From JAHDCJ01 sp039028895 (GTDB lineage Bacteria; Bacteroidota; Bacteroidia; Chitinophagales; Saprospiraceae): a DNA stretch of 64,000 nucleotides. The position numbers and the translations under genes are program-made. The DNA lies in NCBI GenBank assembly GCA_039028895.1, contig JBCCHF010000020.1:1-64000 (forward strand). Reading direction: 5' to 3'. The notes below the pieces were generated by a model, which worked only from the letters and a program-made list of their open reading frames with translations, had not been told where the DNA came from and did not search any database. Shown in pieces: positions 50,756 to 60,626 of the stretch (within the stretch, counting starts at the first letter, position 1; each line of letters begins with the position of its first letter).

Positions 50756-53089
50756 ATGTCAAAGATTTTACACCTTTTCCTTTCCTCGCCTTTCATCGTT
50801 TTTCTTGTAATACCTTCTTTGAGTTTTGCTCAAACACCCTGTAATTCAGGCATGGCCGGAAGTTATCCTTGTAATAATATGGCGATGCTTTCTTTTGTCC
50901 CTTCCTCTACCCTGGGTGGTGGATCCATGAATGATATTTGGGGCTGGACAGATCCGGCTACTGGAAACGAATATGCCCTTGTCGGGAAATCCAATGGGAC
51001 AGCATTTGTTGATGTTACTGATCCGGTGAACCCTGTTTATCTCGGCAGTTTACCACCCCATTCATCCAATTCGTCATGGAGAGATATCAAAGTCTATGAC
51101 AATCACGCATTTATTGTTAGTGAAGCCGGTGGTTCAGGAGTTCAGGTTTTTGACCTCACCCAACTCCCCTCGGTTATGAGTCCTCCTGTCACTTTTTCAG
51201 AGACATCTTATTTCCCTCTTGGCGGTGGTGGCGATGCCCACAATATGGTTATGAATGAAAATACGGGGTATGCTTATCCTGTAGGTGCTAACTGCGGTGG
51301 CGGCCCTATCTTCCTGAATGTTTCAAATCCTATGAGCATTTCAGATGAAGGATGTTATGGCGGTGATGGTTATACTCATGATGCTATAGCATTTATTTAC
51401 CTTGGCCCTGATACAGAGCATGTGGGGAAAGAAATTATTATTGCTTCGAATACCGATTCACAAACAATCATTGATGTAAGTGATAAGTCAGCACCCACCC
51501 AATTATCAAGAACGACTTATGCAAATTCCTCATATACCCACCAGGGATGGATAACCAGGGATCATAAATACCTTTTGTTTGATGATGAACTGGATGAGTC
51601 CAATCAAGGTGTGAATACCACAACTTACATTCTGGACATCCAGGATCTGGACAACCCTTTTATTGTTGGTACTTTTGTGCATTCTACCGCTGCCATTGAT
51701 CACAATATGTATGTCAAGGGCAACTACGTATATCAATCCAATTACAGGGCAGGATTAAGAGTTTTGGAAATGACTGATTTGAGCACAGCTTCTTTAACTG
51801 AGGTTGGGTTTTTCGATGTTTATCCTGCCAATGACAATGCGGCATTCAGTGGAACCTGGAGTAATTACCCATATTTTGAAAGTGGCAATATCATTCTGAC
51901 AAGCATGGGTGATGGATTGTTTATTGTCAGGCCGGAAGTTTTGCCTCATTTTTATATTGAAGCTCCTGAGGTAGTCATTGAAATTTGTCAGGGAGATAAT
52001 GCAGAGTTTGACCTTGATTTAAAGGCTTTATACGGGTTTACCAATCCTGTGTCTTTAACCGAGACTGGAAGTCCTGCATCCGCGACTGCCGACTTTAGTA
52101 CAACCACTGTATCCCCTTCCGGAACGAGTATTTTGACCATTAGTAATACTGATGCTGTACCAGCAGGTAATTATAGTATTAATATTGTAGGTACCGCTAC
52201 TGGAGGTTACCATTCAATTAGCGTTGGTCTGATTGTAAAGGCACCACCACCGGGCACTGCACTTGCAGCGCCTCCAAACGGTGTTGTTGGCGTTCCTGTC
52301 AACCAACCTGTGGTTTGGACAACAGTTCAGGAAGCGGATTCATATAACCTTGAAATTGCACTTGATCCCTCTTTTAACAACATTGTGGAAACGCATACCG
52401 GACTGACAAATATTCTGCATATTCCCACCTCCCTCCTACCGGGGACGACCTATTATTGGAGAGTTGTTTGTCAAAATGTTTGTGGCCCTTCAGTATCTTC
52501 TCATGTTTTTTCAATGACAACAGAATTTCTGTTACCAATTGAGCTCGTTAGCTTTTGGGGAGAACCGGCTTCAAAGTCAATAAATTTGTATTGGGAAACC
52601 GCTTCCGAGCAAAATGCAGCCGGTTTCTCCATTGAAAGAAGGACTGATAACTCAGATTTTTCCAAAATTGGATGGTTGGCGAGTAAGGGAACCTCCAGTT
52701 CTGGTGCAGACTACACCTTCGAAGATAACAGCGTAGCCCCGGGGACAACATATTATTATCGTTTAAAAATGGAAGACCAAGATGCCACCTTCAAGTATAG
52801 TGAAGTCATAAGCGAAAAACTGGATCTGGTTACCCCTCAATTAGAAATTTACCCGAATCCTGTTAAAGATGAACTTACGATTAGAATCGTTTCAACCGAT
52901 GAGCAAGTTTCACAATTGAAAATTCATGACCTTTCTGGCAGATTGATTTATGAAGGGACTGCAGAGCTTAATGAAGGCATTAATGAATTGAAAATTGCCA
53001 ATCCAAACTGGGCAGAAGGGATGTACTTTCTTTCTGCTTCCAATAATGATATTTCAAAACCTTTGCGTTTTGTGGTCATTAAAGATTAA
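50756..53089 (+). CDS. Choice-of-anchor-B family protein with T9SS sorting domain
   Basis: 777 aa from the ATG at 50756; the frame is open 24 codons upstream, but the later ATG gives the signal peptide (MSKILHLFLSSPFIVFLVI..SFAQ). Residues about 25-390 are LVIVD/beta-propeller-like repeats (GWTDPATGNEYALVGKSNGTAFVDVTDPVNPVYLG), the core of the 'choice-of-anchor B' family. Next come an Ig-like domain, a fibronectin-like segment (WTTVQEADSYNLEIALD..TYYWRV), a segment PIELVSFWGE typical before Bacteroidota sorting domains, and a T9SS domain from IYPNPVKDELTI. Surface or secreted; function unknown. Confidence 0.88.
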   Translation: MSKILHLFLSSPFIVFLVIPSLSFAQTPCNSGMAGSYPCNNMAMLSFVPSSTLGGGSMNDIWGWTDPATGNEYALVGKSNGTAFVDVTDPVNPVYLGSLPPHSSNSSWRDIKVYDNHAFIVSEAGGSGVQVFDLTQLPSVMSPPVTFSETSYFPLGGGGDAHNMVMNENTGYAYPVGANCGGGPIFLNVSNPMSISDEGCYGGDGYTHDAIAFIYLGPDTEHVGKEIIIASNTDSQTIIDVSDKSAPTQLSRTTYANSSYTHQGWITRDHKYLLFDDELDESNQGVNTTTYILDIQDLDNPFIVGTFVHSTAAIDHNMYVKGNYVYQSNYRAGLRVLEMTDLSTASLTEVGFFDVYPANDNAAFSGTWSNYPYFESGNIILTSMGDGLFIVRPEVLPHFYIEAPEVVIEICQGDNAEFDLDLKALYGFTNPVSLTETGSPASATADFSTTTVSPSGTSILTISNTDAVPAGNYSINIVGTATGGYHSISVGLIVKAPPPGTALAAPPNGVVGVPVNQPVVWTTVQEADSYNLEIALDPSFNNIVETHTGLTNILHIPTSLLPGTTYYWRVVCQNVCGPSVSSHVFSMTTEFLLPIELVSFWGEPASKSINLYWETASEQNAAGFSIERRTDNSDFSKIGWLASKGTSSSGADYTFEDNSVAPGTTYYYRLKMEDQDATFKYSEVISEKLDLVTPQLEIYPNPVKDELTIRIVSTDEQVSQLKIHDLSGRLIYEGTAELNEGINELKIANPNWAEGMYFLSASNNDISKPLRFVVIKD

Positions 53090-53125
53090 TCTTATTCTTT
53101 AATCCACCTTCTGAATGAAAAACAG

Positions 53126-53179
53126 AAAAGCCTGTTTGAGTGCCTTCAACAAAAAAACGACACTCAAACAGGCTTTTTT
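53126..53179. terminator. Bidirectional Rho-independent terminator
   Basis: A perfect 17-bp inverted repeat AAAAGCCTGTTTGAGTG / CACTCAAACAGGCTTTT (53126-53142, 53161-53177) with an 18-base loop and T tails both ways, between the convergent choice-of-anchor-B and GNAT genes. Confidence 0.9.
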
Positions 53180-53195
53180 AACGCAAATCTAATCC

Positions 53196-54035
53196 TTACA
53201 ACTCCATTTTCATTTCATACTGGTTGATCTTATTTTTCATACCTATTCTATGCAAAAAATTCAAGGTGTTTTCTGACCGACTATCTACATTATTGATAAC
53301 CAGAGTTTCGTTTTTTTCACCAAGTCGCTTGAACAAACTAGCCCCATAACCTTGTTCACGAGCCTCTTTTTTCACGCCAAACTGAGCTATATAGCCCGAA
53401 TTGAGGCTTTTGACTGCATATCCTTTTAGCTCGCCATCGAAAATACCCCATACCTCCATGGCAGGACCAGCTTTTTTTACTGCTGAATGGTTGTTTTCCC
53501 AGGATGGCTTAAAATCCCAGAATGATCGTAATAATTCCCAATCAGGATTTTCAATCTTTTTGATTAAACAATTGTTGGCTGTCTTCAAATTAGTTGTGTT
53601 GACCGCACCCGAAAAACATAGTATTGCCCGCTCTTTCCTGAAACCAATTTTTTCATAAACATGAATTGCGACATCATTTCTTTGAATAACTTCAAGGGTA
53701 CATTGTTTGATACCTTTAGCTTCAAACTTAGGAATGAGGTAATCGTAAATTTGTCTCGTCAGCTTCTTACCCCTGGCACTTGGAATGACCCCGGTTGCTG
53801 CATTATAGGTTGTCAGCTGACCATTCCAGGCATCAACTCCTGACATAATAATCCCTTGTAAATTACCATTCGCCACTGCTCCCCCCGAAAGCGAGAAATC
53901 TACTCTTCCTCTGTGCCAGCGGTCGGCCAGTTGCTGAGGTGTGGCCACAAATTTTATAAAATAATCTGAAAAGGCTTCATTAAAGCAATTCGTTAATGAT
54001 TCAATTGAAAACTGCTCCAGCGTTGTTAATTCCAT
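53196..54035 (-). CDS. GNAT family N-acetyltransferase
   Basis: 279 aa, apparently two GNAT folds in tandem. The first (about residues 1-145) has the acetyl-CoA loop region TGVIPSARGKKLTRQIYDYLIP and EVIQRNDVAIHVYEKIGFRKER; the second (about 160-279) has FGVKKEAREQGYGASLFKRL and NVDSRSENTLNFLHRIGMKN. Substrate unknown. It follows the alpha-2-macroglobulin gene by 12 bases and ends at the bidirectional terminator, so it is probably the last gene of that operon. Confidence 0.85.
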   Translation of the reverse strand: MELTTLEQFSIESLTNCFNEAFSDYFIKFVATPQQLADRWHRGRVDFSLSGGAVANGNLQGIIMSGVDAWNGQLTTYNAATGVIPSARGKKLTRQIYDYLIPKFEAKGIKQCTLEVIQRNDVAIHVYEKIGFRKERAILCFSGAVNTTNLKTANNCLIKKIENPDWELLRSFWDFKPSWENNHSAVKKAGPAMEVWGIFDGELKGYAVKSLNSGYIAQFGVKKEAREQGYGASLFKRLGEKNETLVINNVDSRSENTLNFLHRIGMKNKINQYEMKMEL

Positions 54036-54047
54036 CTTAGTTGACTT

Positions 54048-57000
54048 CTATTCTACCGTTAATCTAATGCCTTCTGAATGACTTGTAAATTCAGGGGCAT
54101 ACATACATCGAATGGTTGTGATACCATTTGAAAAATTCCCTCTATGGTTCACCCTTAATGGGTATTCAAACACATAAGTTCCTTTTCTGAGATAAGAAAA
54201 GAAGAAATTAGTAGATGCGTCACGGGTACTCTCGTAATAACCCAAACCTCCTTGCCATTTGTACTGGCTAATAACGTTAATGGGCTCAAGTCCGCTCGCT
54301 CGCATATCTTTCATATGCACATATTCCATATCACGATCAACACGAAGCTCAATCCTGACTTTAAGTTTGTCTCCAGGCTCAAGTTTTGTATCAGCATCCA
54401 CAGGCTTGATTACTGGTCCGGTTGGAGAATTCTCTTCTTTAAACACCTTTTTGTTAATCGTTAACGGTGTTTCTTCAAAGGATTCAATCTTGTCCAACTG
54501 CTCAAAATACTGCCAATAAACAGCTCCCCAAGCCACTACTTTGTTTGGGTTAGTGACTTCCACATTGGCCATATTAGCAGTGATATTTTCTCCATTCCAA
54601 TCCGTCTTGAAATATCCGGTGCCTGCTTCCAACATTGGTTTAACAGTATTTGGTTCTTTGTCTGCATCCATGGCACCTTGTGCAATGGGCTCAACTCTGA
54701 TATCTCCGATCCTGATCTGCACTGGCGCATCTTCCAATAACCAGTTATCTCCTCGCAATAGGAGTGCATACACTGCCGAAGACGTCGCTTTTGTCGTTTT
54801 CCAATGAGTAGTTTGCTTATTTTTCAACATCCAGACTTTAAGGTCATCGACAGCTTGAGCGTCATTAGCTACTTCATCAAATACCTCAATCATCAGGGCG
54901 TGGGTTTCAATCGGTAACTGGTACCAGTTCCAACCGCGGTTGTATTTCCAATACATGCCCATCTCTTCATTATTTAAAGACCGCTCTTTTAAAGACTTAA
55001 CAATTTTTGCCGGAGTGGTTGTTTTGTTCTGTCTTTGCAGGGACAAGGCAATCATGCCTTCCATGTACATGCCTTTATTTAGCCAGTATTTTTCTGCCTG
55101 ACCAGTGAAATAGTCATGCGCTTCCTTAGCCTTACCTCTCAATGGCTGATCAAGGAAGAATGACCTGGCATACAAATAATGGATAGCCATATAATACAAA
55201 TGATCGTCTTCCATTTTAATTTCTTCCCTGTTGGCCCGCTTGACCAATTCCTGATAGTAATCAGCCATTCGGTTATCGATATACCGCACTGCTCTTGTCA
55301 TCATTTCTTCAGTTCGATCATCTGATCTTAGGTCTTTGACTCCCAGCCTGTCGAGATGGCCCATGCCTTCAACGATATATTGTGTGATATACCAGTTATC
55401 ACGACCTCCGGGGAACCATGAAAATCCTCCATTGCTGGACTGACGTTCTACCAGCTTCCGCAATGTCGTTTCCATCTGGTTGGCCATTTGATTAAGATCG
55501 AATAAAAGGCCTATGCGTTTTTTCTGTTCTTCTTCACTTTGAGCATTTAGGACCCATGGTGTTTCTTCCAACAATGCGGATTTGAGCTCCTGGTTTTTGC
55601 TCAGGTTGCTCAACATCGCATCGGTATTTTTCCATTGTTCAAATACCTGTTGGATTCGTGGATGAGAATTAGCCACATTGGATGCCAGGCTATTTGCGTA
55701 ATAGCGATTGAATATCTGCTCTGTACATTCGTAAGGGTACTCCATCAGGTATGGCAGTGCCTGAACGGCATACCAAGCCGGATTGGAGGTGAACTCGAGC
55801 GTCAGTTTATGGTTGGTCAGGGTGTTAGACCTTGACGCTTTTTCCATAGCCGAAAAAGTAAACTGCTTGGTTTCATTTCCGCGAACAGGCAGTGGCATTG
55901 TTTCTGTCACCATCATTCGGTTTGTCAATACAGGTACTGCATTTTCCTCACCATCAGAAAAATCGTCTGACTTGGCAATTACTCTATAAACGACTGCGGG
56001 AGCGCCCTCCGGAACAGTAATTTTCCAACTCAACGGTGCTGACTGCCCTGCTTTGGCCTCAAATCTTTTTTGTTGACCAGTATTACCAAACAATGCATCA
56101 ACCGGTTTCATGGTGATGGCATTAAACATCTCAAGTAATGCAGCACCGTTCATATCATTCTCAGTGAGATTACTCACTTTGGCCGTCAGATAAATCTCAT
56201 CAGATTCTCTGAGGAAGCGTGGTACATTTGGTACGATCATCAGATCTTTTTGGGTAACCACAGAATTTTCGGTAAATCCATATTTCAGATCAGGCGTATG
56301 CGCAAAACCCATAAACTTCCACTTGGTCAATGCTTCATTCATTTTGAATTTGATGATCACATTGCCATCCTTATCCGTCATTAACTCAGGGAAGAAAAAG
56401 ACCGTTTCCTTAAGGTTTGTTCTTACCTGTACGTCGTCGAAATTGCCTTCTGTCGATCCTTCTTCTTTTTTGGTGTTTTTTGCAATTTGTTCATTAGGTT
56501 CTGTGTCCAAACTATTTGGGACCCCATCTGCATCTTCATCAGCAATTTCTGCCAAAGCTTCTCCTGGTGCTGGTGGAGGGGCCATTGCGGCAACTTCAAC
56601 TTCTTCTTCAACCGCACTATCCATTAATGCAGTCGGTTGATTTCCAATCCTCATATGTCCTTTACTACGGTAGTAAATCCCTTCATACATCCCAAAACCA
56701 AACCAGTTGAGAGATGAATAGTCACGGTACCAGTTATCTCCATACTCATTCCAGTCGTCCGCTACTATTGAAGCCGAGACCGAGTTAAATCCGGTGCCTC
56801 TTCTCAGTTGCTTTTCCGAATAGCTGAAAGGAAACGGGTTGAGATACCAATTATTTGAAGCGAATTCATCTAATGATGCATCGTACATGCCGACTAGCAT
56901 CTCAGCGGCTACTTTTTCTCCTTTCGGACCAGATACTTTTATGATCCATTCTTCATCCTGTCCGGGATAAAGTTTGTTTCGGAAGGTGCCATATTCGAGT

Positions 57001-60000
57001 TTTAAATCTTTATTGGACCAAGGCACAGAGATCGTTTTAGAAGTCATAAAGACCCTGTTATTCCTAACCATCGCTGTGTTATAATGAATATTACCCCGAT
57101 GTTTTTCAGTAATGTTAAATGTAGTTGTACCTACTGTTTTTGGGTTATCCCAATTTGAAGACAACAGGATTCCATCTTTTTCTGATTCGACAAGGTACCA
57201 GCCATTCTCAAAAGAAGATCCAAAATAAACTGGAACTGATTCACCAGGCTCCGCCTTTGAAACTTCTGACAATTGCCAATTAGCCAGTTGAGATGGTAAT
57301 TGCTTGCTATTAAGATCATAAAGTGTAAAGTGTTTAATGGATTCGATTTCCTCTCCAAATTTGTCCTGGGTCTTGAATGTCACCCTGTATACTCCGGTTT
57401 CAAGGTTTAATTTCCCAAGTGCAATTTCCTTGATGTCGTTGGTATTAAAATCAAAAGCTCCAACTTCGCGATCTATTGCCCAATTTTGGTGCTGATCTTC
57501 ATCTTCAAAAGCCAGGTATGGGAAGGCTTTATCGAATTCATTCTTGTCCATTACCTGCTTGTCTGGAACCGACCAATAGCGGTTGAGGAATATCTTAGAA
57601 GGTGATTTTAACAAATGTACTTCGACTTTGCACGAAGCAGGTTCGAATTCGCCATTCAGATTGGTTGTGTTGACGGTAAACGACTTGATTGCATTTTTAT
57701 TGACTTGACCAGGAACAGAGATATCAGCATTCAAAGCGATATATCCTGCAGAAACATTTCCTGAACCAGACCGGGTTTCCCCGGTAATATCAATCACATC
57801 TGCCTGCACCACATAATTGAATTGTGGTTTTTGTTCTGCTGGTATGGATTTGTCAGGAATCGCTTCAAAGGTAATCTCGAATTGACCATTTTCATCAGTC
57901 TGAGTGTAGCCATTGGTGATTTCCATATCAGATCTGTTGTATGGATTATACCATCCCCAATACCACCATCTCCAGTAAGGGAAACGTACTTGTCGGACTA
58001 CCCGATAACTCACTTTCGCTCCATCGATATTATTTCCGGCGAAAGCCTTGGCATTTCCTGTGATCGATACTTCTTCACCCAGCTTGTAACTACCTTTCAC
58101 TTTATCGAAAGTAACTTCGAATTTTGGTCGTTTGTATTCTTCAACCTGGAAATATTTACGGGCTTTTGTATCGGAACAATGGAGGTGCATCCTGCCTAAT
58201 AAACCACCTTGTGGCAGAATGAAACTACCATTAAAAGTGCCATATTCATTGGTTCTTACTTTAGTCTCAGTGACCTTTTGAAAGTTGGCATCGAATAGGG
58301 TGACCTTTGTTTCAAAACTTTTTGAAATCTTAGGCATATCGTCTGGCCCTTTTTGAAGGACAATTCCCTTAAAATAAATGGTTTGTCCTGGACGATAGAT
58401 CCCTCTGTCAATGAAAAAAGTGGTCGTGGTTGTTATCTGGTTATCACCCTCATAATAATTATCGTAAAAATTATCTCCGAGATGTAGATAGTCAGTGCCT
58501 TTTGTTAACCTGATCTTATAAGAGCTATTAGTTGCACCTGGAGAAATAACCAATCCGTTTTTATCAGAAGAAACGGTTTTTATTTTTCTTTCCTCGTACT
58601 CTCTTCTTTTGTAGTTATAGTTGACAGAATAAAACTCAACACTTACCCCTTGAAGAGGCTCACCAGTGGTACGATCCAATACGAAAAATGCCTTTTTGCC
58701 TTCTTCATCATTCCTATGGATAATTGAGAGATTGGAGACATGCATATTGAAAAACGAAACGGCCTTCTTATCAAATCCGAACTGTTCGTTATCGGCTACC
58801 ATGACAGCGTAGCGCCCAGTTTCAAGTCCGTTAATCTTAAACTCAACAGCATGTTTCTGGTAATCGCCATCGTCAGGCAATGCGAAGTTAAAGGAGTTAA
58901 TCGGATCGAGGTTATTCAGATAATTGACTTTATCCCTTGAACTCATTCTTCCCATTTTCTTGATGTCTGAATCGGAAATGTGCAATATCTTTACATAAGC
59001 CCGATCGATATTTTTGTAATCCACTTTAGCAAGAATGGGTTGACCTGGGATATTTACCTTTTCGGAAACGACATTAAGCGACTTTTGAAGAATAGATTTT
59101 TGCAGGTTTCTGCAACCAACGGCCCCATAAGAATCAGGATACTTCTGGATGGCTTTTTCGGCGATATCAAAGGCAGTTCTAAGGTCATACTTATTAGCTT
59201 CAGTCGGCGATGGACGATAGTTTTGTCCCCTGTTGTAATAGACCATGGCAACAGCATGTGCTATCTCGGTTGAAGAAGGATGATCTTCATACTTTTCTTG
59301 CAAACCCTGTAGAGTGGCAAGGTATAACTCTTCCTTATCGGGAAGAACAGATTTCTGATGTGCGTATTTCAGTCGTTTGAGGTTGGCGTCAATGAGCGCA
59401 GTCGGATCTTCGTCGTTTGTGTGAAAAGCAATTAACTCCTGGAATTTTAATAAAGCATTGAATTGCAGGGAGTGTTCGTCTCTGGTTTCAAAGTCATAAT
59501 TCAAAAAATCGTTGACCTTGCCCAATGCTTCTGGCTGGTCAATGTAAAACTTATAAGCGGGTTCAGTCAGAAAGGTGCGTTCATTCAGATAAAAATCCAA
59601 TGCCCTGTGCAACAAAAAATCGTAAAGTGTGGGTCGATGGGTCTCATCATTTTCATTATAATTAAGAATAGGCTTAATACTTTGAATGGCAATTCCTTTA
59701 AGGTCATCGTATTGTATGGACGCATTATACAATTCCATACTTTTTTTATTGACTTGTTCAGGTGTCCAAGTCAGAATATCATTTGATTGGAAGTCTACTG
59801 TGGTTGTTCTGTCTCTGAATTTCCAGATATTGTTGAGCAGATAATTATTGTACATTTCTGCCACCATAGATTGCAAAACCGGCTTGATGGGAAATTCTGA
59901 ATTTGCGATTTCTTGTTCCATCTCATAAATGGCTTTAACAAGGCCATCTTCCTCCAATTCTGCCTTGAATTTGCCCTTGTAAATGAGCGCTTTTACTGTC

Positions 60001-60239
60001 TGGGAAGGGTTATTGTCTTTCCTGGCTTTTTCCAGAAGGGATTCTGTTTCTTCGAGAGCAGATTTGGGTAATCCTTCCGCAACCAGGGAGTCAATTTTTT
60101 TCCATGCTTCCTCATAATCATCTCCTGAGACATTAGCAGGAGCTTGGTATTTGGTTTTCTGGACTCCACAGTAAGAGAAGAGTAACAGGATTATTGTAAT
60201 TCCCAATAAGAGAAATAACAAGTTTTTCATGACGGACAT
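54048..60239 (-). CDS. Bacterial alpha-2-macroglobulin family protein
   Basis: 2063 aa. N-terminal hydrophobic signal with a Cys (residue 24, FSYCG) that could be lipidated, although the lipobox is not canonical; start may be the ATG three codons later. A helical N-terminal region (to about 390) is followed by macroglobulin beta domains, including an MG2-like segment (ITTTTTFFIDRGIYRPGQTIYFKG), a linker at about 1200-1260, then the A2M core (QVRTNLKETVFFFPELMTD). The thioester motif CTEQ (about residue 1505, in YPYECTEQ) is intact, followed by the alpha/alpha-toroid TED domain. These proteins trap attacking proteases in the envelope. The linker, in the bait-region position, includes a thrombospondin-3-like string (DEDADGVPNSLDTEPN). 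Longer than E. coli YfhM. Confidence 0.92.
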   Translation of the reverse strand: MSVMKNLLFLLLGITIILLLFSYCGVQKTKYQAPANVSGDDYEEAWKKIDSLVAEGLPKSALEETESLLEKARKDNNPSQTVKALIYKGKFKAELEEDGLVKAIYEMEQEIANSEFPIKPVLQSMVAEMYNNYLLNNIWKFRDRTTTVDFQSNDILTWTPEQVNKKSMELYNASIQYDDLKGIAIQSIKPILNYNENDETHRPTLYDFLLHRALDFYLNERTFLTEPAYKFYIDQPEALGKVNDFLNYDFETRDEHSLQFNALLKFQELIAFHTNDEDPTALIDANLKRLKYAHQKSVLPDKEELYLATLQGLQEKYEDHPSSTEIAHAVAMVYYNRGQNYRPSPTEANKYDLRTAFDIAEKAIQKYPDSYGAVGCRNLQKSILQKSLNVVSEKVNIPGQPILAKVDYKNIDRAYVKILHISDSDIKKMGRMSSRDKVNYLNNLDPINSFNFALPDDGDYQKHAVEFKINGLETGRYAVMVADNEQFGFDKKAVSFFNMHVSNLSIIHRNDEEGKKAFFVLDRTTGEPLQGVSVEFYSVNYNYKRREYEERKIKTVSSDKNGLVISPGATNSSYKIRLTKGTDYLHLGDNFYDNYYEGDNQITTTTTFFIDRGIYRPGQTIYFKGIVLQKGPDDMPKISKSFETKVTLFDANFQKVTETKVRTNEYGTFNGSFILPQGGLLGRMHLHCSDTKARKYFQVEEYKRPKFEVTFDKVKGSYKLGEEVSITGNAKAFAGNNIDGAKVSYRVVRQVRFPYWRWWYWGWYNPYNRSDMEITNGYTQTDENGQFEITFEAIPDKSIPAEQKPQFNYVVQADVIDITGETRSGSGNVSAGYIALNADISVPGQVNKNAIKSFTVNTTNLNGEFEPASCKVEVHLLKSPSKIFLNRYWSVPDKQVMDKNEFDKAFPYLAFEDEDQHQNWAIDREVGAFDFNTNDIKEIALGKLNLETGVYRVTFKTQDKFGEEIESIKHFTLYDLNSKQLPSQLANWQLSEVSKAEPGESVPVYFGSSFENGWYLVESEKDGILLSSNWDNPKTVGTTTFNITEKHRGNIHYNTAMVRNNRVFMTSKTISVPWSNKDLKLEYGTFRNKLYPGQDEEWIIKVSGPKGEKVAAEMLVGMYDASLDEFASNNWYLNPFPFSYSEKQLRRGTGFNSVSASIVADDWNEYGDNWYRDYSSLNWFGFGMYEGIYYRSKGHMRIGNQPTALMDSAVEEEVEVAAMAPPPAPGEALAEIADEDADGVPNSLDTEPNEQIAKNTKKEEGSTEGNFDDVQVRTNLKETVFFFPELMTDKDGNVIIKFKMNEALTKWKFMGFAHTPDLKYGFTENSVVTQKDLMIVPNVPRFLRESDEIYLTAKVSNLTENDMNGAALLEMFNAITMKPVDALFGNTGQQKRFEAKAGQSAPLSWKITVPEGAPAVVYRVIAKSDDFSDGEENAVPVLTNRMMVTETMPLPVRGNETKQFTFSAMEKASRSNTLTNHKLTLEFTSNPAWYAVQALPYLMEYPYECTEQIFNRYYANSLASNVANSHPRIQQVFEQWKNTDAMLSNLSKNQELKSALLEETPWVLNAQSEEEQKKRIGLLFDLNQMANQMETTLRKLVERQSSNGGFSWFPGGRDNWYITQYIVEGMGHLDRLGVKDLRSDDRTEEMMTRAVRYIDNRMADYYQELVKRANREEIKMEDDHLYYMAIHYLYARSFFLDQPLRGKAKEAHDYFTGQAEKYWLNKGMYMEGMIALSLQRQNKTTTPAKIVKSLKERSLNNEEMGMYWKYNRGWNWYQLPIETHALMIEVFDEVANDAQAVDDLKVWMLKNKQTTHWKTTKATSSAVYALLLRGDNWLLEDAPVQIRIGDIRVEPIAQGAMDADKEPNTVKPMLEAGTGYFKTDWNGENITANMANVEVTNPNKVVAWGAVYWQYFEQLDKIESFEETPLTINKKVFKEENSPTGPVIKPVDADTKLEPGDKLKVRIELRVDRDMEYVHMKDMRASGLEPINVISQYKWQGGLGYYESTRDASTNFFFSYLRKGTYVFEYPLRVNHRGNFSNGITTIRCMYAPEFTSHSEGIRLTVE

Positions 60240-60626
60240 TTTTGTTCAGGCCGGAAAGGCCAAATAATTCGTTTATAATTAAAACAAAGAGACTTTTAGA
60301 GATTAATCCATTAAGGAAAATTCCAAATAATACTCTGAGGGAGGATAAAGAAAGCTTCTTATACAGCGTGTTCTTTGAATGGTTAAATTAAGACTAATTT
60401 TGTTGTAATGCCTATATTTTTTAAGGCAGAATAATGGTATTTATTATTTAGATGATGAAATTCTCGGTTTTGGTGTAAAGCGGGTCTTCATTGGAGCTAT
60501 CACTTCAATAATCCTGCCTTAGCTAATTTTTCTGATGGTTTATTGGATTTAATGCTTGAAGATGCAACCCAGGATTTTTTTTCTTGTCTTGTAACATATG
60601 CCATTCTTAAATCGTCTTACGGGCAA
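60240..60626 (+). other. 387-base region before the ECF sigma gene: promoter and possible structured leader
   Basis: It holds a good -33/-7 promoter at 60374-60402, which would give a leader of about 215 bases, and an 8-bp inverted repeat TAAGGCAG / CTGCCTTA (60422-60429, 60514-60521) that could close a stem across ~84 bases. An in-frame ATG (60552) and TTG (60543) extend the sigma frame upstream. No other gene or known RNA was recognised. Confidence 0.45.
60374..60402 (+). promoter_or_regulatory. Promoter TTTG-N17-TAATTTTG upstream of the ECF sigma operon
   Basis: TTTG (60374-60377), 17-base spacer, TAATTTTG (60395-60402): a full match to the Bacteroidota -33/-7 consensus, 224 bases before the preferred sigma start. 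Confidence 0.55.
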
